Below, piece by piece: positions 23,178 to 31,203 of a stretch of 39,130 bases of DNA. The translations under genes and the position numbers were made by a program. Origin of the DNA: Spirochaetales bacterium. Its GTDB lineage: Bacteria > Spirochaetota > Spirochaetia > SZUA-6 > JAFGRV01. Below the pieces are notes generated by a model that did not search any database, was not told the origin of the DNA, and saw nothing but the letters and a program-made list of their open reading frames with translations. The stretch covers positions 1-39,130 of the forward strand of contig JAFGQK010000280.1 of the NCBI GenBank assembly GCA_016935735.1, in the 5' to 3' direction. Within the stretch, counting starts at the first letter, position 1; each line of letters opens with the position of its first letter.

Positions 23178-24098
23178 TTACACCTGATTCCGCCAGGAAT
23201 CAAGGATTTCCAGTAAAGTATTTTTTATATCCCTCTTGTTATACCATCCGGTTAACTGCTTTATCTTATCCGGACTTCCGCACTGGAAAGGGATATTCCC
23301 TGTTTGATCATATTCAATCACCTCGTATTTCACCGGGACTTTAGCATTTTCAATAAGAAAGTAAAAGAGTTCACTAATCTGCACAGGCCTGCCCGAGCAG
23401 ATATTATAAACCTCACCGGGAATACCTTTTTTCATCAGGAGAATATAAGCATCGACAAGATCACGGGTATCAATGTAATCCCGGATAGAATGCAGAGGGC
23501 CAATGCTAAGTTTGTCCAGTTGCTTTTTTTCAATCTTTGCTATCCGGGAAGCTATTCTTGCTATAAACATATATTCTTTTTCCCCTGGTGCAGTATTGTT
23601 AAATGCCCGGGAAATAATCACTGGCATCCCATGGTCGATAAAAAATTTCCGGGATACTTCCTCCTGCCCTGCTTTTGAATTGCTATAATTACTCGTGGGG
23701 GATGTGGGCATATCTTCCGTAATATGGAGAATCCCTTTATCGCCGTATACAGCACTGGAACTGGTAATAAGTATCCGTGTCGCTAAAAGCTTGTTATCCC
23801 GGACCGCTTCAAGTAGTTTCCTGGTGCCTTCCACATTTACCAGCCGCATCTCTTCCAGGGACCTGTGTCCTACAAGACCGGCAAGGTGAAAAATATGTGA
23901 AGGTTGTACGTCCTTTATCACTGAATGAAGAAAAGCGCTGTCATTAATCGATCCGGTATACTCACGGTTTTCCGTGCCTGAACTCACCAGATCGAGGAGA
24001 AAAATACGGGAAAAACCGTTCTCTTCAAGGGCTTTCCTTAGCCATGTTCCTGCAAGACCCGAAGAACCTGTAATAAGAATTCTACTCTCTTTGTCCAT
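23178..24098 (-). CDS. SDR-family nucleotide-sugar 4-ketoreductase, Rmd-like
   Basis: 306 residues, extended short-chain dehydrogenase. It has the NAD(P)-binding GSSGLAG near residue 11, the catalytic SSSAVYG strand and Tyr-x3-Lys (YSNSK). The segment AFNNTAPGEKEYMFIARIASRIAKIE resembles GDP-4-keto-6-deoxy-D-mannose reductases (Rmd). Such enzymes reduce the 4-keto group of an NDP-4-keto-6-deoxy sugar. This fits the 4,6-dehydratase and nucleotidyltransferase encoded just upstream. AGGTGA lies four bases before the ATG. It is the last gene of the minus-strand cluster. Substrate assignment is inference, and a C4-epimerase of the same fold is the main alternative. Confidence 0.75.
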   Translation of the reverse strand: MDKESRILITGSSGLAGTWLRKALEENGFSRIFLLDLVSSGTENREYTGSINDSAFLHSVIKDVQPSHIFHLAGLVGHRSLEEMRLVNVEGTRKLLEAVRDNKLLATRILITSSSAVYGDKGILHITEDMPTSPTSNYSNSKAGQEEVSRKFFIDHGMPVIISRAFNNTAPGEKEYMFIARIASRIAKIEKKQLDKLSIGPLHSIRDYIDTRDLVDAYILLMKKGIPGEVYNICSGRPVQISELFYFLIENAKVPVKYEVIEYDQTGNIPFQCGSPDKIKQLTGWYNKRDIKNTLLEILDSWRNQV

Positions 24099-24147
24099 AC
24101 TATCACCTGTAAAGATCCTGGTAATTCATACCAAAGTACTTATCTTA

Positions 24148-24852
24148 CTAAGCCAGGTAAATGGCCCTGTTTTTTAAAAACTCTTCACTTGCAGTTACAA
24201 GATCATCATGCATCCCGATATCAAACCATCTCCCGGAAAACTCATATGAAAAGACCCGGTCATTATTCTCTGTCATTTTATACATAAGGGAATCAAATCC
24301 GAAGTATTCATCACCCGGGATGTAATCAGTAATCGAACGGTGAAAGATGTAAATCCCCATGGAGACCTTATTCTTTAATACCGGTTTCTCCCTGAACCGG
24401 ACAATTCGTCCTTCCTCATTGTTTTCCAGGACCCCGAGATGGAGTTTTGTTTCTTTTGTATAGGTTGCTATTGTCGCCCTGGCTTTTAACTTTATGTGAT
24501 AATCAAAAAGACTCTTAAAATTAATGTCCGTGAGCAAGTCCCCGTTCATCACTAAAAAGTTTTCATCCAATCCTTCCATTAATTTAAGAGGGGCAATCGT
24601 ACCCAGGGGCTTATTTTCAATTGAATATGATACATGAAGTCCGTATTTGGAGCCATTACCAATATAAGCCTGGAGCATATCCGCCATATAACCAAGGGCC
24701 ATGATGACATCCTTAAACCCGGAAGAAGCAAGTTGTTTTAATACGATTTCAATAATCGGGACATCTCCGACAGGAATAAGCGGTTTGGGGATCGATACTG
24801 TATAAGGATAGAGTCTTGTCCCTTTTCCCCCGGCTAGAATAACTGCCTGCAT
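24148..24852 (-). CDS. sugar-1-phosphate nucleotidyltransferase
   Basis: 234 residues, the compact single-domain form. The activating loop LAGGKGTRLYPYT and IPKPLIPVGDVPIIE are intact. The Asp pair for Mg2+ is in VMNGDLLTDINF. FREKP and the C-terminal GRWFDIGMHDDL loop match mannose-1-phosphate guanylyltransferase and related NDP-sugar pyrophosphorylases. No acetyltransferase or beta-helix extension is present. AAGGGAGGT six bases before the ATG overlaps the end of the dehydratase gene. In context it should supply the activated sugar to the dehydratase and reductase next to it. GTP versus another nucleotide cannot be decided from sequence. Confidence 0.85.
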   Translation of the reverse strand: MQAVILAGGKGTRLYPYTVSIPKPLIPVGDVPIIEIVLKQLASSGFKDVIMALGYMADMLQAYIGNGSKYGLHVSYSIENKPLGTIAPLKLMEGLDENFLVMNGDLLTDINFKSLFDYHIKLKARATIATYTKETKLHLGVLENNEEGRIVRFREKPVLKNKVSMGIYIFHRSITDYIPGDEYFGFDSLMYKMTENNDRVFSYEFSGRWFDIGMHDDLVTASEEFLKNRAIYLA

Positions 24853-24864
24853 GATGTACCTCCC

Positions 24865-25857
24865 TTATACATTATAGATATCCGGTTTGTAAAGATACTG
24901 ATGACAACGGATAAATTCAACAGTTTCCGTAAGTCCATCCTCGATAGAATATTGTGGTTCCCATCCGGCACGTTCTTTTGCTTTTTTATTGTTGCAGAGT
25001 AATTCCATTACCTCGGATTTCCCCGGCCTGATTCTCTGTTTATCTGTTATAATACGTTTATTGCCGCCGATAATCCGGATAATGATATTGGCTAAATTCC
25101 CGATAGTTATTGCTTTCCCTGTACCGACATTCGTGACCTTGCCCGTGGTATCGCCGGATTGTGCAACAGCGATAAACCCGCGAGCAGTATCTTTCACATA
25201 GGTAAAATCACGCACCGGATCCAGTGAACCGAGTTTGATCTCATCTCCTGCAAGTGCCTGGGATATAATTGCAGGAATTACTGCGCGGGCGGATTGTCTT
25301 GGTCCATAGGTGTTAAATGGCCGGATCGTTGCCACCGGGAGATTAAAGGAAAGATGAAAAGATTCAGCGATTTTATCCGCACCGATTTTAGACGCCGAAT
25401 AAGGGGATTGTCCCTGCATGGGGTGTTCCTCATCAATAGGAGTGTACCGGGCGGTTCCGTAAGTCTCGGATGTGGAGGTATGAATAACCTTCTCCACTCC
25501 CCCTTTAAGACAGGCCTCCATGATATTAAGGGTCCCGGAAATATTGGTTGCCACATAACAGTGTGGGGCAATATAGGAATAGGGAATTGCAATTAATGCT
25601 GCAAGATGGAAAACAATACTGCATCCGGAAACAGCTTTTTCCACAAAAAAGGGATCAATAATATCACCGGTGATGATTTCAAGATTTTTAAAAATCTCCG
25701 GGTCAAGAAGTTCAAGGTTCCCATAAGAATTTCTTGAATTATAATGAACAAATGCTCTTACTATTGCACCCTGTTTTACCAGTTCCTCTGCCAGGTGAGA
25801 TCCGATAAATCCCGAGGAACCTGTGACAAGTACCTTTTTCCCTTTCATGTTAACCAT
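24865..25857 (-). CDS. NDP-sugar 4,6-dehydratase, LegB-like SDR
   Basis: 330 residues. GSSGFIGSHL binds NAD. The catalytic motifs are STSETYG and YSASKIGADK. The stretch FNLPVATIRPFNTYGPRQSARAVIP and the DFTYVKDTARGF region are characteristic of the LegB group of GDP-N-acetylglucosamine 4,6-dehydratases (legionaminic acid pathway in Campylobacter) and relatives. It should convert an NDP-hexose to the 4-keto-6-deoxy form. No aminotransferase or sialic-acid synthase gene follows here, so legionaminic acid itself is not supported. A 6-deoxyhexose via the Rmd-like reductase is more likely. GAGGAG lies 11 bases before the ATG. It is separated by 12 bases from the nucleotidyltransferase. Confidence 0.85.
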   Translation of the reverse strand: MVNMKGKKVLVTGSSGFIGSHLAEELVKQGAIVRAFVHYNSRNSYGNLELLDPEIFKNLEIITGDIIDPFFVEKAVSGCSIVFHLAALIAIPYSYIAPHCYVATNISGTLNIMEACLKGGVEKVIHTSTSETYGTARYTPIDEEHPMQGQSPYSASKIGADKIAESFHLSFNLPVATIRPFNTYGPRQSARAVIPAIISQALAGDEIKLGSLDPVRDFTYVKDTARGFIAVAQSGDTTGKVTNVGTGKAITIGNLANIIIRIIGGNKRIITDKQRIRPGKSEVMELLCNNKKAKERAGWEPQYSIEDGLTETVEFIRCHQYLYKPDIYNV

Positions 25858-25922
25858 TTATATTGTCACTCCTCTTTTTTGTTCGTAATAATAATAAAGA
25901 CAGGGGATTTAGTAAACAGGAT

Positions 25923-26735
25923 TTATAAAAAATACCCGGCAAGACTCTCCAAAATGGTTTTCCTTTCCCTGTCCCAGTCCATCCCCCAGTTCTCATAGCG
26001 GCCGGGATCGTGTACATTCACCCCCGGGTGGCACATCAATTCCACGGAAAATTGTTCTGAAAGATGTAAAGCCTTTTTAATAATATTCAGGTTAATATTC
26101 ATCGATGTGCTGAACCCCAGGAACCGGTCGGTTGTCTCTATATTGTAGGTTCTTGCCATTTTTTTTATTCTATACGAGAAAGAGTTCATGGCAATAAGGG
26201 GAATAACGTGTTTCAAGGAACCGGAGAATACTCCTTCATTCACTATCCGTATTCGTTTTATCCGGTGCGTATGACACAGTCTCAAAGTGACATACGATAT
26301 TTTTTTTAATAGATGCAGATGTTGATGAGAATCACAATGGGAGAGGGAAAGGCCTTTATCAACCAGTGTTTTTATCTGGGCATCGAGTTCGATTCGTATT
26401 TCATAAGGATTGATTTCACCTTTCGTGTACCTGCGGATAAATGTCTTATAATCCGGATAAAAGAAACCGTCGCACGTGACCAGGGAAGGAATGATATTAC
26501 AATCGGAAACCGGTTTTTCACCAATAAGGGTAAGATGAATCCCGGCTTTCAATTCAGGATGTTTTTGTATAAAATCTACCGCTTCATCAAGGGCATCGCC
26601 GTTTGCTACCACAGAGACAGAGTTGACTGCTCCTTTTTCCACAACTTCCATAATACCTTTATTGATATGCGGGGCCAGGCCGAAATCATCGGCATTGACA
26701 ATCAGGTTTTTATGTTGCTTCTTTTCCAAATTCAT
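25923..26735 (-). CDS. ChbG/YdjC-family carbohydrate deacetylase
   Basis: 270 residues. It has the metal and catalytic motifs of the YdjC fold: NADDFGLAPHIN near the N-terminus, AGIHLTL, the Asp-Ser-His-Gln-His-His cluster (CDSHQHLHLL) and ELMCHPG. Family members remove N-acetyl groups from chitobiose or related glycans (ChbG) or from hopanoid-linked sugar (HpnK). Its place beside glycan-assembly genes suggests deacetylation of a lipid-linked or surface sugar. There is no signal peptide, so it is cytoplasmic. AGGA lies three bases before the ATG. The downstream neighbour starts 65 bases away, so it probably belongs to the same transcript. Confidence 0.8.
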   Translation of the reverse strand: MNLEKKQHKNLIVNADDFGLAPHINKGIMEVVEKGAVNSVSVVANGDALDEAVDFIQKHPELKAGIHLTLIGEKPVSDCNIIPSLVTCDGFFYPDYKTFIRRYTKGEINPYEIRIELDAQIKTLVDKGLSLSHCDSHQHLHLLKKISYVTLRLCHTHRIKRIRIVNEGVFSGSLKHVIPLIAMNSFSYRIKKMARTYNIETTDRFLGFSTSMNINLNIIKKALHLSEQFSVELMCHPGVNVHDPGRYENWGMDWDRERKTILESLAGYFL

Positions 26736-26851
26736 TCATCCTGTAAGAAAGATGGTATACTTCTTTTATTATATTCATTTTTTTTTGAGTTTCAACAATA
26801 CTTATAGTAAAAAATACATTTTAATGCATTTCACACCGGGTATGCAGGATA

Positions 26852-27796
26852 TCAGGGAGAAAGATTCTTTTTCTCTGCTATATAGAATACAGGTCTGTTT
26901 TTAGTCTGGTGATAAATTTTGTTAATATATATCCCGATAATGGCCAGAATAAAGAGAATAATCATTGCATAAATATTGATAAGAAGAACAAGGGTGATAT
27001 ATCCCGGCTGGGAGGTGCCCCCGGTAGCATATTCCACTATTTCATAGATAATAAACCCAATGATAAAGAGAAAACAGAAAACACTTGCATATGCACTCAA
27101 CTTCAGGGGGAGCTCCGAGAAATAAAATATTCCCATAAAACCGAATTTTAAATTCTGCCTGAAATCGTATTTTGACTTTCCATGAACCCTGGCATGTGCA
27201 ACATATTCAACATATGTTTTTTTATATGCAAGATTACTGATAATTCCCCTTATAAAAAGGTCCCGGTCTTCATAGGTAAGAAGATCATTTACGACAAGCC
27301 GTGAAAGAAGTCTGAAATCCGCTGTATTGGGTGTAATATCAAGTGCGGAAATTCTATTAATGACTTTATAAAAAGTCCTGGAAAAGAGCTTCTTAAAAAA
27401 TGAGATTTTCATGGTATCTTTCCGTATGGTATTGACAATTTCATTTCCTTCCTGCCATTTCCGGTACAGTTCCGGGATAAGTTCCGGCGGGTGCTGTAAA
27501 TCAGAATCCATGGAAACAACGATATCTCCACTGGATGCGTGGATTCCTGCAAAACAGGATATCTGATGCCCCACCCTTGTAGAAAGACGAATGAACTTAA
27601 CATCCCTGTCCTTATCTGCCAGTTCCTTTATTACCTCGACTGTTCTGTCTGTCGAACCGTCATCAACATATATAATCTCTTTTTCCGGTATTTTTAGTTC
27701 CGATATTATTTCCGTAAGCTTTTTATAGAGAACCTGTACATTCTCTTCTTCATTAAAGGTAGGGAGGACAATTGAAATCTTATTTGCCGTTCTCAT
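26852..27796 (-). CDS. GT2 glycosyltransferase, polyprenyl-phosphate type (DPM1/GtrB-like)
   Basis: 314 residues. The GT2 catalytic domain (1-~215) has SIVLPTFNEEENV, YVDDGSTDRT, the metal-binding Asp-x-Asp in VVSMDSDLQHP and a late RVHGKSKYDFRQ motif. Two hydrophobic hairpin helices follow (about 228-255 and 265-290). This is the layout of dolichol/undecaprenyl-phosphate mannosyl- and glucosyl-transferases, and it resembles GtrB and ArnC-type proteins. It should load a sugar on undecaprenyl phosphate at the cytoplasmic face for later transfer. It is the first gene of the cluster and divergent from the peptide-binding protein. Confidence 0.85.
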   Translation of the reverse strand: MRTANKISIVLPTFNEEENVQVLYKKLTEIISELKIPEKEIIYVDDGSTDRTVEVIKELADKDRDVKFIRLSTRVGHQISCFAGIHASSGDIVVSMDSDLQHPPELIPELYRKWQEGNEIVNTIRKDTMKISFFKKLFSRTFYKVINRISALDITPNTADFRLLSRLVVNDLLTYEDRDLFIRGIISNLAYKKTYVEYVAHARVHGKSKYDFRQNLKFGFMGIFYFSELPLKLSAYASVFCFLFIIGFIIYEIVEYATGGTSQPGYITLVLLINIYAMIILFILAIIGIYINKIYHQTKNRPVFYIAEKKNLSP

Positions 27797-27965
27797 TCTT
27801 TTTAACTGTCTCTTTTTAAAGGATTTATTTACCAGCTATTCTTATAACAGATTTTACAATGAAAGTAAAGTCAGAGTCCGGCATTTTTCCATCTCTTCTG
27901 CCGGGAATCATAAACATGCAATTTCCCACTTTTTTCTCCAACTCCCTTCCAAACCTTCCGATTTT

Positions 27966-27974
27966 TGCTATAAT
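27966..27974 (+). promoter_or_regulatory. extended -10 promoter of the peptide-binding gene
   Basis: TGCTATAAT matches the extended -10 element. It would start transcription about 20 bases before the GGAG ribosome binding site at 27994-27997. The -35 region is weak. Confidence 0.5.
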
Positions 27975-28003
27975 AAGAATACCTTTATGATTTGGAGTGT
28001 ATG

Positions 28004-29821
28004 ATGAAACACAATCTTTTTATCTTTTTTATATTCGTCTTTTGTATCCTGTTTGTAAGCTGCGGGAGTAAGGAACTCACACCGGAAGAAGCGGAAATCC
28101 AGAGAATAAGAGCTTATGCGGATTTTATCAACAATAAAACAGTAAAAAAGTATGGCGGCGGGGAGTATCCTCCCGGTGTTGTGGGAGGAACATGGGTCTC
28201 CTCAATGACAAATGATCCCAAAACTTTTAATACCCTGTGGGCCAGAGACGGGGATTCCCGGGATGTTGTAGACAGAATATATGATTACCTGGTCGATTAT
28301 GATCCTTATACAAGGGAATGGAAACCGAATCTTGCAGACTGGGAAATTATCCCGGACAAAGAACATGATACAATGGATGTTATTTTTACCCTGCGTAATG
28401 ATATCTACTGGACAACTCCTGCTGAACCGGACAAAAAGATAAAAGTAACCTCCGATGATGTGGTCTTCTGGTATAATGAAATAGAAGGGGATAAAAACCT
28501 CCAGCAGCCCGGGTATCCCGGGAAGTTAATGAAGATGCCGGACGGGACAGAGAAGCGAATTACAATGGAAAAACTCGATGATCTCCGGTTTGTTGTCCAT
28601 TATCCCCGGATTATTGCAGACCCGCTTCTTAATGCAAATATGACATTCGGCCCCCGTTATGTTTTTGAAAAGGTAAAAAAGGAGCAGGGCATAGAAGGAC
28701 TTCAGGATCTTTACACAATCAATACCGATGTAAAAACCATCCCGTCAGTTGGGAAATTTTATATTACCGGATACTCGCCGGGTGTCCGGGTTGTTCTTGA
28801 GCGGAATCCCCATTACTGGAGAAAGGATGATAAGGGGACAGGGTACCCGTATATTGAAAAGCTTATCTTTAAAATTGTGCCGGACACGAACACCGAATTT
28901 CTCCTTTTTAAAGAAGGCCAGAATGATGATTTTACGGTACGGCCGGAAGATCTGGATGAACTGGTGAATAAGGAAAACCCGGATTATACGGTCTATAATG
29001 GCGGGGAAACCCTTGGCTCACTGTTCATTACGTTTAATCAAAATCCGGCACATATCGATGAAAAAGTGTACAATTGGTTCAAAGAAAAGAAATTCCGCCA
29101 GGCAATGAGCTGTATACTGAACCGTGAACGGATTGCCCGCCAGGTTTTCCGGGGGATGGCCGTTCCTGCACTCCACTTCTTTGCAAAAGCGAATATGTTT
29201 TTTGATGAAAAAATCAAATTACCGTATACCTATGACCCGGACCGGGCTGTCCGGCTTCTTGGGGAGATCGGGATTACAAAAAACAGCGAGGGGGAAATGG
29301 TTGACAGTGGCGGAAACAGGGTGGAATTTACGATGAATATGAGTGCGGAATATAATGTGGGTATTGATCTTGCCAATATCTTTGTAGATGAATGCAAAAA
29401 TATCGGGATAGAAGTAAAGATAAGACCGATTGATTTCCAGAAGATTGTCGATATGACCATGAATACCTTTGAATGGGAGTGTATCCTTATTGGCCTTGGA
29501 TCGAATTACTGGCCCACCGGGGGAAGTAATGTATGGCAGTCCTCCGGGAATTTCCATCTCTGGCACCCACTCCAGGAATCTCCGGCTACGGAATGGGAAG
29601 CCCGGGTGGATAAACTGTATAATGAGGGCAGGTTTGAGCTTGATAAAGAAAAACGAAAGAAAATTTACGATGAATACCAGGAATTGATCCTGGAACAGGT
29701 TCCTGTTCTTTATACGGTTCACAGTCTGAACTTTCTGGCTGTACGGAATAAATGGGAGAATATCTTCTATGATACACTGAACGGCCTGGATATTATGTAT
29801 GTCTATCCCAAAAAGGAGTAA
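28004..29821 (+). CDS. ABC peptide-type solute-binding lipoprotein (SBP_bac_5)
   Basis: 605 residues from ATG 28004, chosen because GGAG at 27994-27997 gives six-base spacing. An upstream in-frame TTG at 27992 and an ATG at 28001 are too close to that site. The signal peptide MKHNLFIFFIFVFCILFVSC ends with Cys20 in a relaxed lipobox. The mature protein has the family-5 features: NTLWARDGDSRDVVDRIYDYLVDYD, a WKPNLADWEI strand, FTLRNDIYW, VTSDDVVFWYNEI and a long C-terminal lobe with RQAMSCILNRERIARQVFRGMAVPA. It binds oligopeptides or other small solutes. It is followed by one matching permease 15 bases downstream. Confidence 0.88.
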   Translation: MKHNLFIFFIFVFCILFVSCGSKELTPEEAEIQRIRAYADFINNKTVKKYGGGEYPPGVVGGTWVSSMTNDPKTFNTLWARDGDSRDVVDRIYDYLVDYDPYTREWKPNLADWEIIPDKEHDTMDVIFTLRNDIYWTTPAEPDKKIKVTSDDVVFWYNEIEGDKNLQQPGYPGKLMKMPDGTEKRITMEKLDDLRFVVHYPRIIADPLLNANMTFGPRYVFEKVKKEQGIEGLQDLYTINTDVKTIPSVGKFYITGYSPGVRVVLERNPHYWRKDDKGTGYPYIEKLIFKIVPDTNTEFLLFKEGQNDDFTVRPEDLDELVNKENPDYTVYNGGETLGSLFITFNQNPAHIDEKVYNWFKEKKFRQAMSCILNRERIARQVFRGMAVPALHFFAKANMFFDEKIKLPYTYDPDRAVRLLGEIGITKNSEGEMVDSGGNRVEFTMNMSAEYNVGIDLANIFVDECKNIGIEVKIRPIDFQKIVDMTMNTFEWECILIGLGSNYWPTGGSNVWQSSGNFHLWHPLQESPATEWEARVDKLYNEGRFELDKEKRKKIYDEYQELILEQVPVLYTVHSLNFLAVRNKWENIFYDTLNGLDIMYVYPKKE

Positions 29822-29836
29822 AAAAAGATAAAGGAA

Positions 29837-30931
29837 ATGAAACAGGAAACTATTTTTGCCTTTATCATATCCATTCCCAGGTGGTTTCAAAAAAACTTTA
29901 TTCATTTCCGCAACAGGTTCCCCCTTTCTGCTTTTATCATTTCCCGTTTTTTTTCCATGACAGTGATGTTGTTTTTTCTTGGTCTTGCAGTCTTTGGCCT
30001 TATGCAGCTTGCACCGGGAGACATGGTGGAAAATTATGTACGAAGCCAGATGATGATGGATACAAACTACAGGCAGGATAATAATATCTATACAGAGGAA
30101 TTAATCCGGGATTATAAACATAAACTCGGACTTGACAGGCCATTTTATGAACAGTACACACAATGGCTTTTTAATGTGTTTATTAAAGGCGATCTGGGCA
30201 GATCATTGATTTCAAAAGCTCCAATCCTCTTTCTTATCAGGACAAGGATGGTCAATTCACTTATTCTGAATATTATTTCCCTGTTCTTTTTAACCATTAT
30301 CTCTTTTGCAACAGGTATCTATTTCTCTTCAAAAGTCGGGACCAGGGTTGATCTTTTTGCCACGTTTTTTGCGCTTTTTCTCCATGCATTCCCCTACATC
30401 CTTCTCCTGATCTTGCTCCAGCTTTTTGCTGCACTGACAAAACTTTTTCCCATTACCGCGTACCCGGAATTTCCTTTTTCAGAAAATCCCCCCGGGTTTG
30501 TATTCAGTTACCTCTATCATATTATACTCCCTTTAACAGGCGCTTTTCTGGCGGGAATCGGCGGAACCATGAGGTACATCCGGGCTACCATGCTGGACCA
30601 GCTCGGTATGCCATATATTACCGCACTCCGGGCAAGAGGAATAAGCGAAAAACGGATTTATTTTGCCCATGCGTTCAGAAATACCCTTAATCCATATATT
30701 ACAGGGAGTGCAAACCTTTTTGCAGAACTCTTTTCTGGGGCCCTGCTCCTGGAAATCATTTTTTCTTACCCGGGGATCGGAAGGCTTATGTTTGATGCAG
30801 TAAAGCAGGAAGATATCTACCTTGTGCTGGCAAATATCATGTTTATCAGCTTCCTTGTTCTTTTCGGTATGATGATTGCAGATATTCTTCTGGCAGTCGT
30901 TGACCCGCGTATCCGGTATGAAAAAGCATAA
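29837..30931 (+). CDS. ABC peptide permease, DppB/OppB type
   Basis: 364 residues, six transmembrane helices. The N-terminal helix is followed by FGLMQLAPGDMVENYV, the large periplasmic loop has LGLDRPFYEQYTQWLFNVFIKGDLGRSL, and the EAA loop is ALRARGISEKRIYFAHAFRNTLNP. The last helices include ALLLEIIFSYPGIGRLMFDAV and end VDPRIRYEKA, all standard for the B-type permease. An unusually long N-terminal tail (about 35 residues before helix 1) is polar and aromatic. The partner C-type permease and both ATPases are missing downstream, where a 272-base gap leads into an unrelated gene. Confidence 0.88.
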   Translation: MKQETIFAFIISIPRWFQKNFIHFRNRFPLSAFIISRFFSMTVMLFFLGLAVFGLMQLAPGDMVENYVRSQMMMDTNYRQDNNIYTEELIRDYKHKLGLDRPFYEQYTQWLFNVFIKGDLGRSLISKAPILFLIRTRMVNSLILNIISLFFLTIISFATGIYFSSKVGTRVDLFATFFALFLHAFPYILLLILLQLFAALTKLFPITAYPEFPFSENPPGFVFSYLYHIILPLTGAFLAGIGGTMRYIRATMLDQLGMPYITALRARGISEKRIYFAHAFRNTLNPYITGSANLFAELFSGALLLEIIFSYPGIGRLMFDAVKQEDIYLVLANIMFISFLVLFGMMIADILLAVVDPRIRYEKA

Positions 30932-31203
30932 AATGCCTGATATAAAAAGTTATTGGTAACGTAAATATCTTTTTACAGCAGTCATTAATTACTTCTGTTT
31001 CCGATTTTTTGCTTCTTCCTGCAAAACTATTTCTGGAAGAAAATTGTTAGGAAAATGTGAAATCAACAGGTATTATAAGAATTATACATTTTTATACACT
31101 ACATATAGCGTAGTATTTATTAAAGGCCACTATATACAGGGGTATTTGTTAAAGGGGAAAAATATAAAAAGCTAATGCTGCAAGTAAAACGGGAGGCTGC
31201 AAA

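Noticed and set aside
27992..28003. TTG/ATG starts upstream of the peptide-binding protein ATG
   Set aside because: They overlap or lie too close to the GGAG ribosome binding site; the signal peptide begins naturally at 28004.
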